Shown in pieces: positions 7,609-15,931 of a stretch of 64,000 bases of DNA (its first letter is position 1; every line of letters begins with the position of its first letter). The notes under the pieces were generated by a model. The model had not been told where the DNA came from, ran no database searches, and was given only the letters and a program-made list of their open reading frames with translations. Source of the stretch: Saccharopolyspora shandongensis (GTDB taxonomy: Bacteria; Actinomycetota; Actinomycetes; Mycobacteriales; Pseudonocardiaceae); NCBI RefSeq assembly GCF_900106995.1, contig NZ_FNOK01000046.1, positions 16,034 to 80,033 of the forward strand. Reading direction: 5' to 3'. A program made the translations under genes and the position numbers.

Positions 7609-9971
7609 CGCCGCGCTCCCCGCAGGTCGGCGAAGGCGTCGCGGAGGTGTCCGGCGATTGCGACGGCCCGCGGGGCAAGCCCCGTGTCGGTGGTGATCCC
7701 GATGCCGAACCGGTCGCCCCAGCCGATCACGCCGACCGCCACGCCCACGCCGTCGGCCAGGGACAGCACCGGCACCACGCCCGCGATCCGCAGCGGGCCG
7801 ATGTGGGCGGGCCGCCGCTGCCCGGGCAGCACGGAAACGACGGCGTTGAAGAAGCGACGCTGGTAGATCTGCCGCACGACCCAAGCGTGCAGCGGCGCGG
7901 GCAGAACGCCGAGGGCGGCGAGCACGGCTCCGGCCGCGGCGGGCTGGCCGGCGCGATCCGGCTTGGCGACCTCGGCGGCGACCTCGGCGACGCGGCGGGC
8001 CGACGACATGGGCCCGACCGGCAGGTCGATCGACATCGAGGCGGTGTGGTTGCCGGGCGCGCTCGTGCCCGCACCGCCGCGCGCGGTTCGGACGGTGCGC
8101 GGCACCATGACCCGGAACCGCTGGCCCGGAGTGGTGTCGCCGAGCGTGCGGTGCAGTGCCTCGGCCACCACGCTGAGCAGGAACGCGGTGCTGCTCACTC
8201 CGTGCGACCGTGCGCTGGCGCGCACGTCGGCGGCCGGGAGCTCGACGTCGGCGAACGACCGGTTCGGCGTGCTGCGCCCCACCAGCCGGCTGGCCGGCGC
8301 GGGTCCGGCACCGGCCAGGCTCACCAGGCCGCGCAAGACCTTCGCGGCGCGGCGGTACCACGGTTGGCTGCCGGAGCTCGGCGAAGTCGTCGGCTGCGGG
8401 CCGTCGGCCAGCAGCCGCAGCAGGGTGCTGGTGACCGCGACACCGTCGCCGAGCGCGTGGTGCATCTTCGCGAGCAGCTGGACTCGGCCGGTGTGGATGT
8501 CGTTGAGCAGCAGCAGTTCCCACGGCTGCCGGTCGGTGCGCACCGGAGTGCCGAAGAACTCCTCGACGACCGGAGCCGCGGGCTCGCGCAGCTCACGGCA
8601 CCGGAGGTGATCCCCGGCGTTCACCTCGCCGTCGTGAGTCCACTGTGGCCGTCGTCCGCGACGCAGTGCCAGGCGTCGGGTCAGCATCGGCAATCCCCGC
8701 GCGCGCTGGTCGATTCGGTGGCTTACCTCCTCACAGCATTCCTGTGTGGACAGTTGAGGTCCGTCCAGGTGCAGGATCGCGCCGGTCTGCTGCGAGACGG
8801 CGGGAGTCGTGGCGTACACGAAGAAGGCGTCCTGCGGGCGCAGCGGGCGGCGGCCGTGGTGGTGGGGGAGCCGTGCCAGCACGGCCACCTGGTCGGTGAA
8901 GTCCGCGGCCTGGCTGTGCTTGAGCGCTCGGTCTTCCCGCTGCGCGAGCAGGTGCGGCTCGGCGGCCCACCGGCGCAGCGTCGCGGTCAGGTCGCGCTCG
9001 CGCGGGCACAGCTCGGCCAGCTCCGCATCGGCCATCAGCTCGGCGTTCGCGCGCCCGTGCCCGGCGATCGGCTCGAACATCGCCACGGCCCGCCCACAGG
9101 CGAGCGCTTCCAGCGCCGTGGCACCGCCCGCGTTGGTCACCACGACGTCGGCGGCGGCGAGCAGGCCGGGCATCTCATCCACCCAGCCCAGCGCGACGAT
9201 CCTGTCGTCCGCGCGCGCGGCGAAGCGCCGCCGCAAGGTCTCGTTGCGCCCGCAGATCACGACGACGCGGTCGACGCCGGCCCGGAGCGCGGCGTCCGCC
9301 GCACGCTCGACGGAACCGAAACCGAGGGAGCCGCACGAGATCAGCACCGTGAAACCGGTCTCCGGCAACCCGAACGATCGCCGCGCCGCGACCCGGTCCG
9401 CGGGCCGGAACGCCGACACCACCGGCGGCACGCAGACCGCACCCACGGCGTCCGGTTCGGCTCGCCGCATCGCCCGCAGGCTCGCGTCGCTCATCACGTA
9501 GTGCAGGTCGGCCTCGGGGTAGACCCAGAACGGGTGCGGCGAGAAGTCCGAGACCACCGCGGCCACCGGCACGGAGAGCCCGCCCCGGCGGCGCAGCCAG
9601 TTGAGCCCGGCGGTGCCCAGCGGGTAGGTCGAGACGATCAGATCCGGCTCGTGCGAGGCGATGGCGCGGCGCAGTCGCAGTCCGCTCCAGGCGCCGACGA
9701 ACCGGCGGGAGGCGTTGGCGAACCAGCGGTAGCGCCACAGCGAGTCGTAGAAGAAGTCGTAGAGCCACGGAGTGGACTCGACGTTGGTGACGTAGATCCA
9801 GTTGAACGCCGCGGGCACCCACCGGCCCATCGAACGCAGGGCGTCCAGCCAGGACACCTCGCACTCCGGCCACGCCCGCCGGGCCGCCTCCTCGACGGCC
9901 CTGGCGGTCGCATTGTGCCCCTCGCCGATGGTGGCGCTGATCAGTAGCACTCGACGCGGCTGGACGGTCAC
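7605..9971 (-). CDS. Glycosyltransferase (MGDG synthase-like) fused to WS/DGAT-type acyltransferase
   Basis: The single 788-residue frame joins two domains. Residues 1 to about 365 form a GT-B glycosyltransferase of the MGDG synthase/processive diacylglycerol glucosyltransferase kind: GEGHNATARAVEEAA at 17-30, a donor-site TNAGGATALEALACG at 279-293, and HGRANAELM at 305-313. Residues about 375-788 match wax-ester synthase/diacylglycerol acyltransferases, with the catalytic HHxxxDG as HHALGDG at 504-510 and a C-terminal NAVVSVLPGQ segment. No stop or frame break lies between them. The GTG start is at 9971. It may glycosylate and acylate a lipid acceptor. No signal peptide is seen. The combination is uncommon in my knowledge. 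Confidence 0.85.
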   Translation of the reverse strand: MTVQPRRVLLISATIGEGHNATARAVEEAARRAWPECEVSWLDALRSMGRWVPAAFNWIYVTNVESTPWLYDFFYDSLWRYRWFANASRRFVGAWSGLRLRRAIASHEPDLIVSTYPLGTAGLNWLRRRGGLSVPVAAVVSDFSPHPFWVYPEADLHYVMSDASLRAMRRAEPDAVGAVCVPPVVSAFRPADRVAARRSFGLPETGFTVLISCGSLGFGSVERAADAALRAGVDRVVVICGRNETLRRRFAARADDRIVALGWVDEMPGLLAAADVVVTNAGGATALEALACGRAVAMFEPIAGHGRANAELMADAELAELCPRERDLTATLRRWAAEPHLLAQREDRALKHSQAADFTDQVAVLARLPHHHGRRPLRPQDAFFVYATTPAVSQQTGAILHLDGPQLSTQECCEEVSHRIDQRARGLPMLTRRLALRRGRRPQWTHDGEVNAGDHLRCRELREPAAPVVEEFFGTPVRTDRQPWELLLLNDIHTGRVQLLAKMHHALGDGVAVTSTLLRLLADGPQPTTSPSSGSQPWYRRAAKVLRGLVSLAGAGPAPASRLVGRSTPNRSFADVELPAADVRASARSHGVSSTAFLLSVVAEALHRTLGDTTPGQRFRVMVPRTVRTARGGAGTSAPGNHTASMSIDLPVGPMSSARRVAEVAAEVAKPDRAGQPAAAGAVLAALGVLPAPLHAWVVRQIYQRRFFNAVVSVLPGQRRPAHIGPLRIAGVVPVLSLADGVGVAVGVIGWGDRFGIGITTDTGLAPRAVAIAGHLRDAFADLRGARR

Positions 9972-10041
9972 CAGGCTCGATCCTTTCGCCCGACCCGTGC
10001 CTTCGCAGGCTAACGTGGGCGACCGGGATCGGCCGGTCCGA

Positions 10042-10671
10042 TCAGTCCGCGGGCAGCAGCGGGCCGTGGCTGCCGACGAGCCGCACGGTGCCGTCGGCGA
10101 GCCGGTAGGAGAGCCCGGCCACCGCGCAGCGGCCGGCAGCGACCTCGTTGGCCAGCAGCGCGGAGCGCTCCAGCATCAGGTCGCCGGTGCGCTGGATGTG
10201 CACGTCCACGATGTCGTCGACCTCGGTGGCACCGCTGGCGCGGGCGGCCAGGACGCTCGGCGTCACGCGCTCCACGACGTCGCGGATGTAGCCGTTCGGC
10301 GCGGTGCCCTCGATGCACGCCTCCCGCGCGGCCGTGACGGCGCCGCAGGAGTCGTGGCCGAGGATCACGACCAGGGACGCGCCGAGCACGCCGACGCCGT
10401 ACTCGATGCTGCCGAGCACCTCGGCGCCGATGACGTGACCGGCCGTGCGGACCACGAACAGGTCGCCGAGGCCCTGGTCGAAGATGATCTCCGCGGCCAG
10501 CCGCGAGTCGGAGCAGCCGAAGAGGACCGCGAAGGGGCGCTGGCCCGGCGCGAGGGAGGCGCGGTAGTCGGCGTCCTGGTTGGGGTGCAGGAACTGGTTC
10601 TCGACGAATCGCCGGTTGCCTTCCAGCATCACTTCGTAGGCGTGGGCGGGTGAAGAAGGCTGATTCGGCAT
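10042..10671 (-). CDS. Beta-class carbonic anhydrase
   Basis: A 209-residue enzyme interconverting CO2 and bicarbonate. Zinc ligands are visible: C53 in FGCSDSR with the Asp-Arg dyad D55/R57, and H106 and C109 in GHDSCGA. Length and motif order match plant-type beta carbonic anhydrases of actinobacteria. No N-terminal membrane segment is seen, so it is probably cytosolic. The gene is transcribed away from the ChrB-like gene, sharing a 96-base intergenic region. Confidence 0.93.
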   Translation of the reverse strand: MPNQPSSPAHAYEVMLEGNRRFVENQFLHPNQDADYRASLAPGQRPFAVLFGCSDSRLAAEIIFDQGLGDLFVVRTAGHVIGAEVLGSIEYGVGVLGASLVVILGHDSCGAVTAAREACIEGTAPNGYIRDVVERVTPSVLAARASGATEVDDIVDVHIQRTGDLMLERSALLANEVAAGRCAVAGLSYRLADGTVRLVGSHGPLLPAD

Positions 10672-10767
10672 GCCGAAACGCTAACGCACGCCGGTTCGAA
10701 AAAGCCCCGTCCACGTGCTCCGTATGGGCGACATCACGCAAATGTAACGCCTGATACTTTTCCTTGC
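10672..10767 (+). promoter_or_regulatory. Leaderless-type promoter of the ChrB-like gene
   Basis: A GATACT hexamer at 10753-10758 precedes the GTG at 10768 by nine bases. No Shine-Dalgarno sequence precedes the GTG. A start at or next to the initiation codon is therefore likely. The same 96 bases must also serve the divergent carbonic anhydrase gene. Confidence 0.4.
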
Positions 10768-11316
10768 GTGACAGAAGAACTTCCGACGCGCTGGCTGGTC
10801 CTCGTGGTGCGGCTGCCGGCGCAACCGTCGCGGCACCGCGTGGCGGTGTGGCGGGAGCTGCGCCGGGTCGGGGCGCTCTCGCTGGGGCAGGGCACCTGGA
10901 CGCTGCCGGACGTGCCCGGCGTCGCGGCCGGGGTGGCGCGAGCGATCGAGCTCGCCGAGCGGGGTTCCGGCGAGGTCGTCGTGCTGGCAGCCACCGGGCG
11001 CGAGGAGCCTGATTCGGCGCGGCTGGAGGAGATGTTCACGGCCGAGCGGCAGGAGGAGTGGTCGGAATTCCTGGCCGACTGCGGCAAGTTCGACGCCGAG
11101 ATCGACAAGGAACTGCGCAAGGGCAAGCTCACCATGGCCGAGCTCGAAGAGGAGGAGCAGAGCCTGGAGCGGCTGCGCCGCTGGCACCGCGACCTCAAGG
11201 CGCGCGACGTCTTCGGCGCCCCGGCGGCCGCCGAGGCCCAGGAGCGGCTGCAGCACTGCGCCGACCGGCTGGCCGACTACACCGAGCAGGTTTTCCAAGC
11301 GCTGCACCAGCAGTGA
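10768..11316 (+). CDS. ChrB N-terminal domain-like protein
   Basis: A 182-residue soluble protein resembling the N-terminal domain of ChrB chromate-resistance regulators: WLVLVVRLPAQPSRHRVAVWRELRRVGALSLGQGTWTLPD is the family signature, followed by a charged helical region (ERQEEWSEFLADC... LEEEEQSLERLRRWHRDLKARDVFG). The C-terminal ChrB domain and the transporter ChrA are absent nearby, so a chromate role is doubtful. It is probably a stand-alone regulator-like protein. Initiation at GTG looks leaderless. Confidence 0.7.
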   Translation: MTEELPTRWLVLVVRLPAQPSRHRVAVWRELRRVGALSLGQGTWTLPDVPGVAAGVARAIELAERGSGEVVVLAATGREEPDSARLEEMFTAERQEEWSEFLADCGKFDAEIDKELRKGKLTMAELEEEEQSLERLRRWHRDLKARDVFGAPAAAEAQERLQHCADRLADYTEQVFQALHQQ

Positions 11317-11696
11317 CCGGACGCACCGCAGCGGGCGGCCCGCTGCTGGTCGCGGCGTTGTGGGTGGGCGCCCAGGCGTGTCGCTGAAGCCGGTTTTTGA
11401 CCTCGCAACCAACGTCGTCGCGGCGTATCGTGGGCGAGCGGCGATTCGCTCCGGACCACAGCCGTTGCACAGTGCTGGGGCTGTTGAGCGGTTGCCGTTG
11501 ATCGAGGGATGGATGCTCGCATGGTGTCCGGAGTCCGGACGGACGTGCCCCACGCGAACATCCGACAACCGGGCGGGGCCGGCATCGGTGGCCCCACCGG
11601 CTGGCGGTTTGTTCACTGGGGGTAGCCACCAGTCGAGCCGGCCGGTGGTGAGACGGGCGAGGGGGCCGCCTCACCACCGGCATTCCCGCTCCTCGC
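11317..11696. other. Intergenic region, 380 bases, no convincing gene
   Basis: Between the convergent ChrB-like and LCP genes. Open frames here have no recognisable family and no clear ribosome site. The only structure seen is a perfect 12-bp inverted repeat at 11641-11681, listed separately. Confidence 0.5.
11641..11681 (-). terminator. Terminator-like hairpin behind the LCP gene
   Basis: GCCGGTGGTGAG at 11641-11652 is perfectly complementary to CTCACCACCGGC at 11670-11681, with a 17-base loop. It starts 16 bases past the LCP stop on the minus strand. There is no T tract, as is common in high-GC actinobacteria. Confidence 0.6.
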
Positions 11697-13193
11697 TCAG
11701 TTGACGCACGGGACGCCATCGGCGGTGATCGGCTCTGCGCCGGTGCCGGTGGCCTGCTGCCGGTGCGGGCCGTCGAGCCGCACGGCGCCGGGCGGCGCGA
11801 ACCCAGGTGCGGCGGGCCCGTGGTAGTCGCTGCCGATGATCACCTGGACCCGGCCGCGGGGCAGGGATCCGTCTTCCTCGACCGGCAGGCCACCGAGCAG
11901 CGACGCGATCCGCTCGGCGGAGTCGCTGCCGTCCTGGCCGTGGCGCACGACCGATTCCGCTCGGGCGGGCGCGTTGCCGGCCTGGCTCACCGGCACGCCC
12001 CGGTTGGCGAGTTCGGTGCGCACCCGCTGGGCCAGCCCCGATGTCTTCGTCGCGTTGAGCACGTCCACCGCCGAACCGGTTTCGGCACCGGCCGTCGCGG
12101 GGTCGATCGTGCTGCTGATCGCGGCCTTCACCTTGCGGGGGTCGACCAGGACGGCGTCGCCGTCCTCCGGCGTCCGGTAGTCGGCGTCCTCGATGGGGAT
12201 CGTGGTGAACCGGACCGCCCCGCCGGCCAGCCCGCGCAGCCGGTCGGCGAACGCGAGTACGTCCCAGTCCCGGTCGAGCACCACGGATTCCTGCAGCGAC
12301 CCGATCAGGTCTCGCAGCCGGGCCGGGTTGGCCAGCACGCCGCCGGAGAGCACCGATCGCGTGAGCCCGGCGAGGAAGGCCTGCTGGCGCACCACGCGGT
12401 CCAGGTCGCCGCGCGGCAGGCCGTGCCGCTGGCGGACGAACGCGAGCGCGTCCGTGCCCGCGATCGTCTGCGGCCCGGCCGGGAAGTTCGCGCCGGAGTA
12501 GGTGTCCCGCGCGGGCGCCAGCAGGCACACCGGGACGCCGCCGACCGCCTCCGTGATCCGCGCGAAGCCGAGCAGGTTGACCTCGGCGTAGTGGTCGATC
12601 GACACGCCGGTCAGCTGCTCGACGGTGCGCACCAGCAGCTTGCGCCCGGCGTCGCCGCCCAGCCGCGCCAGCTCCGCGGAATCGGTGGTGCCGCGCTTGG
12701 TCTGGGCCGCGATGGCGGCCTCCTTGCCCCGGCCGTACGCGGAATTGATCTTGTGCCGGCCGAATCCGGGGATCTGCACGAACGCGTCGCGCGGGAAGGA
12801 GAAGCCGACCGCGCTGGAACCGTCGTTGGGGATGTGCAGCAGGATGATCGTGTCGGTCAGCGCCGCGTCGTTGGCGCCCGCGCGCAGCTCCCGGAGGACC
12901 TCCTCGGGCAGCGGGTTGCCGTGCGCGTCGGTCCGGCTGTCCATGCCGACCAGCAGGACATCGGTCGCCCCGTCGGCCCCGGCCCCGTCGATGACGTCAC
13001 TGGTCGCGAGGCCGTCGAGCAGGTGCCGGTAGTTGGACCACGCGTATCCCGTCACCGCCAGGATCAGCACCGACATGACGGTCACCGCTGCTCGCGCACC
13101 GGCGCGGGCGCGTGCGGCCGAGCGCCGGGCCTGCGGCCGGCGGGGCGCGGCGGGTCGGCGGGCGGCTGCGCGGGCGTTGCGGTGCGGTGGCAC
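11697..13193 (-). CDS. LytR-CpsA-Psr (LCP) family cell-wall glycopolymer ligase
   Basis: The 498-residue protein has a basic Arg/Pro/Ala-rich cytoplasmic N-terminus, one membrane segment (AVTVMSVLILAVTGYAW, about residues 37-53), an LCP catalytic domain (DVLLVGMDSRTD, SFPRDAFVQIPGFG, KINSAYGRG, VRQRHGLPRGDLDRVVRQQAFL) and a C-terminal LytR_C domain (VDVLNATKTSGLAQRVRTEL). LCP enzymes transfer polyprenyl-linked polymers, such as arabinogalactan or teichoic acid, to peptidoglycan on the outer membrane face. I place the start at GTG 13193, preceded by GGAGG at five bases' spacing. An upstream in-frame ATG lacks that site. Confidence 0.9.
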   Translation of the reverse strand: MPPHRNARAAARRPAAPRRPQARRSAARARAGARAAVTVMSVLILAVTGYAWSNYRHLLDGLATSDVIDGAGADGATDVLLVGMDSRTDAHGNPLPEEVLRELRAGANDAALTDTIILLHIPNDGSSAVGFSFPRDAFVQIPGFGRHKINSAYGRGKEAAIAAQTKRGTTDSAELARLGGDAGRKLLVRTVEQLTGVSIDHYAEVNLLGFARITEAVGGVPVCLLAPARDTYSGANFPAGPQTIAGTDALAFVRQRHGLPRGDLDRVVRQQAFLAGLTRSVLSGGVLANPARLRDLIGSLQESVVLDRDWDVLAFADRLRGLAGGAVRFTTIPIEDADYRTPEDGDAVLVDPRKVKAAISSTIDPATAGAETGSAVDVLNATKTSGLAQRVRTELANRGVPVSQAGNAPARAESVVRHGQDGSDSAERIASLLGGLPVEEDGSLPRGRVQVIIGSDYHGPAAPGFAPPGAVRLDGPHRQQATGTGAEPITADGVPCVN

Positions 13194-13273
13194 GGTACCT
13201 CCGGCCTGTGCGCCCCTGGCGCTGTTCGAACTCCGGTGACCCCTCAAGCATCGCATTCGCCCGGGCATCCAGC

Positions 13274-13297
13274 AGATCATCCGATAGCGGATGATCT
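13274..13297. promoter_or_regulatory. Perfect inverted repeat upstream of the LCP gene
   Basis: AGATCATCCG at 13274-13283, a four-base ATAG spacer, then CGGATGATCT at 13288-13297: ten perfect pairs. It sits about 80 bases upstream of the LCP GTG. It could be an operator or an RNA hairpin. There is no T tract, so an intrinsic terminator for the GNAT gene is less likely. Confidence 0.5.
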
Positions 13298-13372
13298 AGC
13301 GACGCAGGGTAACTAGCGTTTTAGTCCACTGCGGACGATGCGACCGGACACAGTGGATCGCGGGGTCAGTCG

Positions 13373-13939
13373 TCAGTCCTCGGTGCCACCGGAGGCGGGT
13401 TCGCCGGGCAGATCGCCCTGCCGGATGCGGTAGACCTGAAGCACCGTGCCGTAGTACTTGCTGGTTTCGCCGACCCACTCCATGCCGATGCGTTCCGCGG
13501 TGGCGATCGCGCGGGTGTTGTCCGGCCGGGCCAGCCCGAAGACCTCGTCGATGTCGAAGGTGAACGCCCAGCGCAGCAGCGCCGAGGCGGCCTCGGTGGC
13601 GAAACCGTGCCCCCAGGTCTCGGGGCGCAGCTGCCAGGTCAGCTCCAGGTCGTGGTCGTACGGCGGCAGCATCCGCAGCACCAGGCCGCCGATCACCGCG
13701 TCGTCGGACCGGCGCTGCATCGCCCACCGGCCGGTGGGCGGCACCAGGCTGGGTTGCGACTCCGTCCAGGACTGCACGACGGCGCGCATCGCGGCGAGGT
13801 CGGCGACGTTGGCGATCACCGGGGTGAGCCACTCGGTCACCTCGGGGCGGCCGTAGAGGGCGAGCGCGGCCTGCACGTCGGCGTCGCGGGTGGTCCAGTC
13901 GCGCACGATCAGCCGCTCGGTGGTCAAGGGAGGCTGCAT
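13373..13939 (-). CDS. GNAT-family N-acetyltransferase (RimJ/RimL-like)
   Basis: A 188-residue GCN5-related acetyltransferase. It starts LTTERLIVRDWTTRDAD, typical of the RimJ/RimL subgroup, and carries an acetyl-CoA-binding segment around PETWGHGFATEAASALLRWAF (Q/RxxGxG/A-type loop), followed by the usual VFGLARPDNTRAIATAERIGMEWVG. The substrate, a protein N-terminus or small molecule, cannot be told. GAGGG lies seven bases upstream of the ATG at 13939. The upstream region is strikingly AT-rich for this genome. Confidence 0.85.
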   Translation of the reverse strand: MQPPLTTERLIVRDWTTRDADVQAALALYGRPEVTEWLTPVIANVADLAAMRAVVQSWTESQPSLVPPTGRWAMQRRSDDAVIGGLVLRMLPPYDHDLELTWQLRPETWGHGFATEAASALLRWAFTFDIDEVFGLARPDNTRAIATAERIGMEWVGETSKYYGTVLQVYRIRQGDLPGEPASGGTED

Positions 13940-14015
13940 GGCGGCCCTCGCCTTCGGCGAAGCAGGGGAGAACCTCCCGATTCTAGTTCGCGAGGTCGAC
14001 CAGAGCGCATTTCGT

Positions 14016-14042
14016 TGATTATGCCTATTTGTTCAGTGTCAA
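14016..14042 (-). promoter_or_regulatory. AT-rich promoter-like patch upstream of the GNAT gene
   Basis: On the minus strand a perfect TTGACA (14042-14037) is followed after 15 bases by TAATCA (14021-14016). The stretch 14010-14055 is mostly A/T, in contrast to its surroundings. The spacer is shorter than the usual 17, so this is a tentative sigma-70-type promoter. Confidence 0.35.
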
Positions 14043-14131
14043 TTGAAATTAATCTCCTCGCAGGCACCTGCGGTGCCGGTTGAATCAGCCAGTGCGGACG
14101 GGTACGTCGGGTTCCGGTTCGAGTGACCGGG

Positions 14132-15427
14132 TCAGTGGTCGGCCGGTAGCGGCGGCAGGGTGCCGGTCGCGTCGAAGTCCCAGTCGCGGGGTTCGCCGAT
14201 GGCGGCCATGTCCGGGTGGTCGGCGACCTCCTGGGCGTAGGCCTCGGAGACCTCGATGCGGGGCATCGACAGGGTGTTGCGGATGCGCACCACCCGCGCC
14301 GGGCGGTCCTCGGTGCCGCGGGACATGTGCAGCGCCGCGATGATCGCGTCCCGGTCGTTGGCCAGCGCCATCGGGATGCGCGCGCCGTCGGGCACGCCGG
14401 AGGTCAGCGAGTTGGTGTAGAACGAGCCGAACTCGATCTGGTCCACGCAGCGCTGGGTGGTCACGTCCGCCATGCCCAGGCCGCAGGCGTTGCCGTTGGT
14501 GTGCTCGGTGAGGCCGAGAACCACGATCCGCTTGACCGGCACCGCCTTGAACTTGTCCGCGTTGACCGGGGCGCGGCCGGTGATGTTCGGGTCCATGCCC
14601 GCGCCGCTGATGTCCTTGCCGATCTCGTCGACGACCAGCACGTCGATGTCCGACACCAGCAGCTTCGGCATCAGTCGCTTGGCCTCGACCAGCAGTTCCG
14701 CCTCGCGGGCCAGCAGTTTCTCGGTCGGCACCAGCTCGATCCGCGCGATGTGCTCGTAGGCGTTCTCCACCACGGCCATGCCGAACTCGATCGGCACCAC
14801 GTCGAGCACCGCCTCGGCCACCGCCGGGATCAGCCGGTCGAACGCCTCGAAGCCGTGCGTGTGCAGGATCGTCGCGCCGCGGTGCTTGCCGAGACCGATG
14901 GCGATCATCTTCGCCAGGCCGCTCTCGTGGGTACCGCGGAAGTCGGTGTGCGGCTTGACCCGGCTGAGCACCACCACGCCGTCGGCCTGGGCGGCCTCGG
15001 CGTCGAAGTGCACCGGGGTGCCATCGGGCAGCTCGGCGACCACCACCGTGTCCATGGACGAGACCACCGGCGCGCCCACCGTCTCCTCGGTGATCCCGTA
15101 CTCGGCGAGCACCTGACGCTGGCCCTCGGCGGTGCCGCCGCCGTGGCTGCCCATCGCGGGCACCACGAACGGCTTCGCCCCGCAGCCGGCCAGGGCGTCG
15201 ACCAGGGTGGCGACGATGCGGTCGATGCGGGCCACGCCGCGGCTGCCCGCGGTGATCGCGATCCGCTTGCCGGCGACCGGGTTCGCGCGGTCGTGCTCGG
15301 CGACCTGGTCGCGGATGGCGGCTTCGAGGTCCTCGACGGCCGCCGCGGCGAACCGCTGCTCGATCGGGATCATCCTGGGGAGTTCGATGTCGGCGCCGGC
15401 CAACCGGACATTTTCGACGTTGAACAT
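14132..15427 (-). CDS. LarA-like protein (lactate racemase N-terminal domain, DUF2088)
   Basis: The 431-residue protein resembles the nickel-dependent lactate racemase superfamily: ITAGSRGVARIDRIVATLVDAL and VVPAMGSHGGGTAEGQRQVLAEYGI are the DUF2088 hallmarks, followed by VVVLSRVKPHTDFRG and SGLAKMIAIGLGKHRGA. True LarA needs the LarBCE-made nickel-pincer cofactor, but no lar maturation gene lies in this window. The large LarA-like clade includes racemases and epimerases acting on other 2-hydroxy acids or sugars. Substrate unknown. The ATG at 15427 begins the conserved region cleanly. Confidence 0.75.
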   Translation of the reverse strand: MFNVENVRLAGADIELPRMIPIEQRFAAAAVEDLEAAIRDQVAEHDRANPVAGKRIAITAGSRGVARIDRIVATLVDALAGCGAKPFVVPAMGSHGGGTAEGQRQVLAEYGITEETVGAPVVSSMDTVVVAELPDGTPVHFDAEAAQADGVVVLSRVKPHTDFRGTHESGLAKMIAIGLGKHRGATILHTHGFEAFDRLIPAVAEAVLDVVPIEFGMAVVENAYEHIARIELVPTEKLLAREAELLVEAKRLMPKLLVSDIDVLVVDEIGKDISGAGMDPNITGRAPVNADKFKAVPVKRIVVLGLTEHTNGNACGLGMADVTTQRCVDQIEFGSFYTNSLTSGVPDGARIPMALANDRDAIIAALHMSRGTEDRPARVVRIRNTLSMPRIEVSEAYAQEVADHPDMAAIGEPRDWDFDATGTLPPLPADH

Positions 15428-15520
15428 GCGGCGATCCTTCTGCGCGTTGACCGGGAGAGTGGTCTGAACAGTTGACCGCGATCTTCGCATGTGGGACGGC
15501 CCGGCGGAAGGGGCGAGCCG

Positions 15521-15533
15521 TAGGCTGGGCGGA
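15521..15533 (+). promoter_or_regulatory. Leaderless -10 element of the DUF5313 gene
   Basis: TAGGCT at 15521-15526 is followed after six bases by the ATG at 15533, and no ribosome-binding site lies between. This arrangement fits transcription starting at the A of the ATG. Confidence 0.45.
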
Positions 15534-15931
15534 TGCCAGTGAAGCGCCCGAACCCCGGCTGGTGGCTGTACTACCAGTTCGGCGGCAGGCTCCCCGAGCG
15601 GTATCGCGAGTGGGTGCTGCGGGACGCCACCTGCAAGTCGTGGGTGCTGCGGGTGCTGATCCGGGGGCTGCTCCAGATCGCGCCGCTGGGCGCGGCGCTG
15701 TTCGTCGGGTTCGGCGTGCTGGGCGGGTCGTGGCCGATCGCCGGCGGCGCGCTGCTGCTGGGCGTGCTCGTGGTGGCCCGCATCGTGCTGACCAGTGCGG
15801 TGGACAACGTCGACGCGCGCCTCGTCCGCTACGGCTACCCGCCGGGCCACGGCTCCGCCGTCCGGCGGCAGCGCGACGCCGACGCCGCCGAGCGCTATCG
15901 CGCCGTGTGGCGCCAGGCGCCGCCGGACTAG
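15533..15931 (+). CDS. DUF5313 family membrane protein
   Basis: A 132-residue small membrane protein of a family confined to actinobacteria. The N-terminus RPNPGWWLYYQFGGRLPERYREWVLRD is the DUF5313 signature. Two hydrophobic segments follow (LLQIAPLGAALFVGFGVLGG and WPIAGGALLLGVLVVARIVL), then a charged cytoplasmic tail. The function is unknown. It converges on the UspA gene, and the two stop codons overlap at CTAG. Confidence 0.8.
   Translation: MPVKRPNPGWWLYYQFGGRLPERYREWVLRDATCKSWVLRVLIRGLLQIAPLGAALFVGFGVLGGSWPIAGGALLLGVLVVARIVLTSAVDNVDARLVRYGYPPGHGSAVRRQRDADAAERYRAVWRQAPPD

Noticed and set aside
5978..7696. 572-residue forward frame opposite the SDR and transporter genes
   Set aside because: Its low-complexity composition is typical of an antisense shadow, and both minus-strand genes have clear motifs and coupled starts.
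11360..11704. Possible small gene between the ChrB-like and LCP genes
   Set aside because: No ribosome site, no recognisable family, and its end overlaps the LCP 3' end and the hairpin.
14132..15427. Calling the LarA-like gene a true lactate racemase
   Set aside because: No larBCE maturation genes are present and the LarA-like clade has many other activities.
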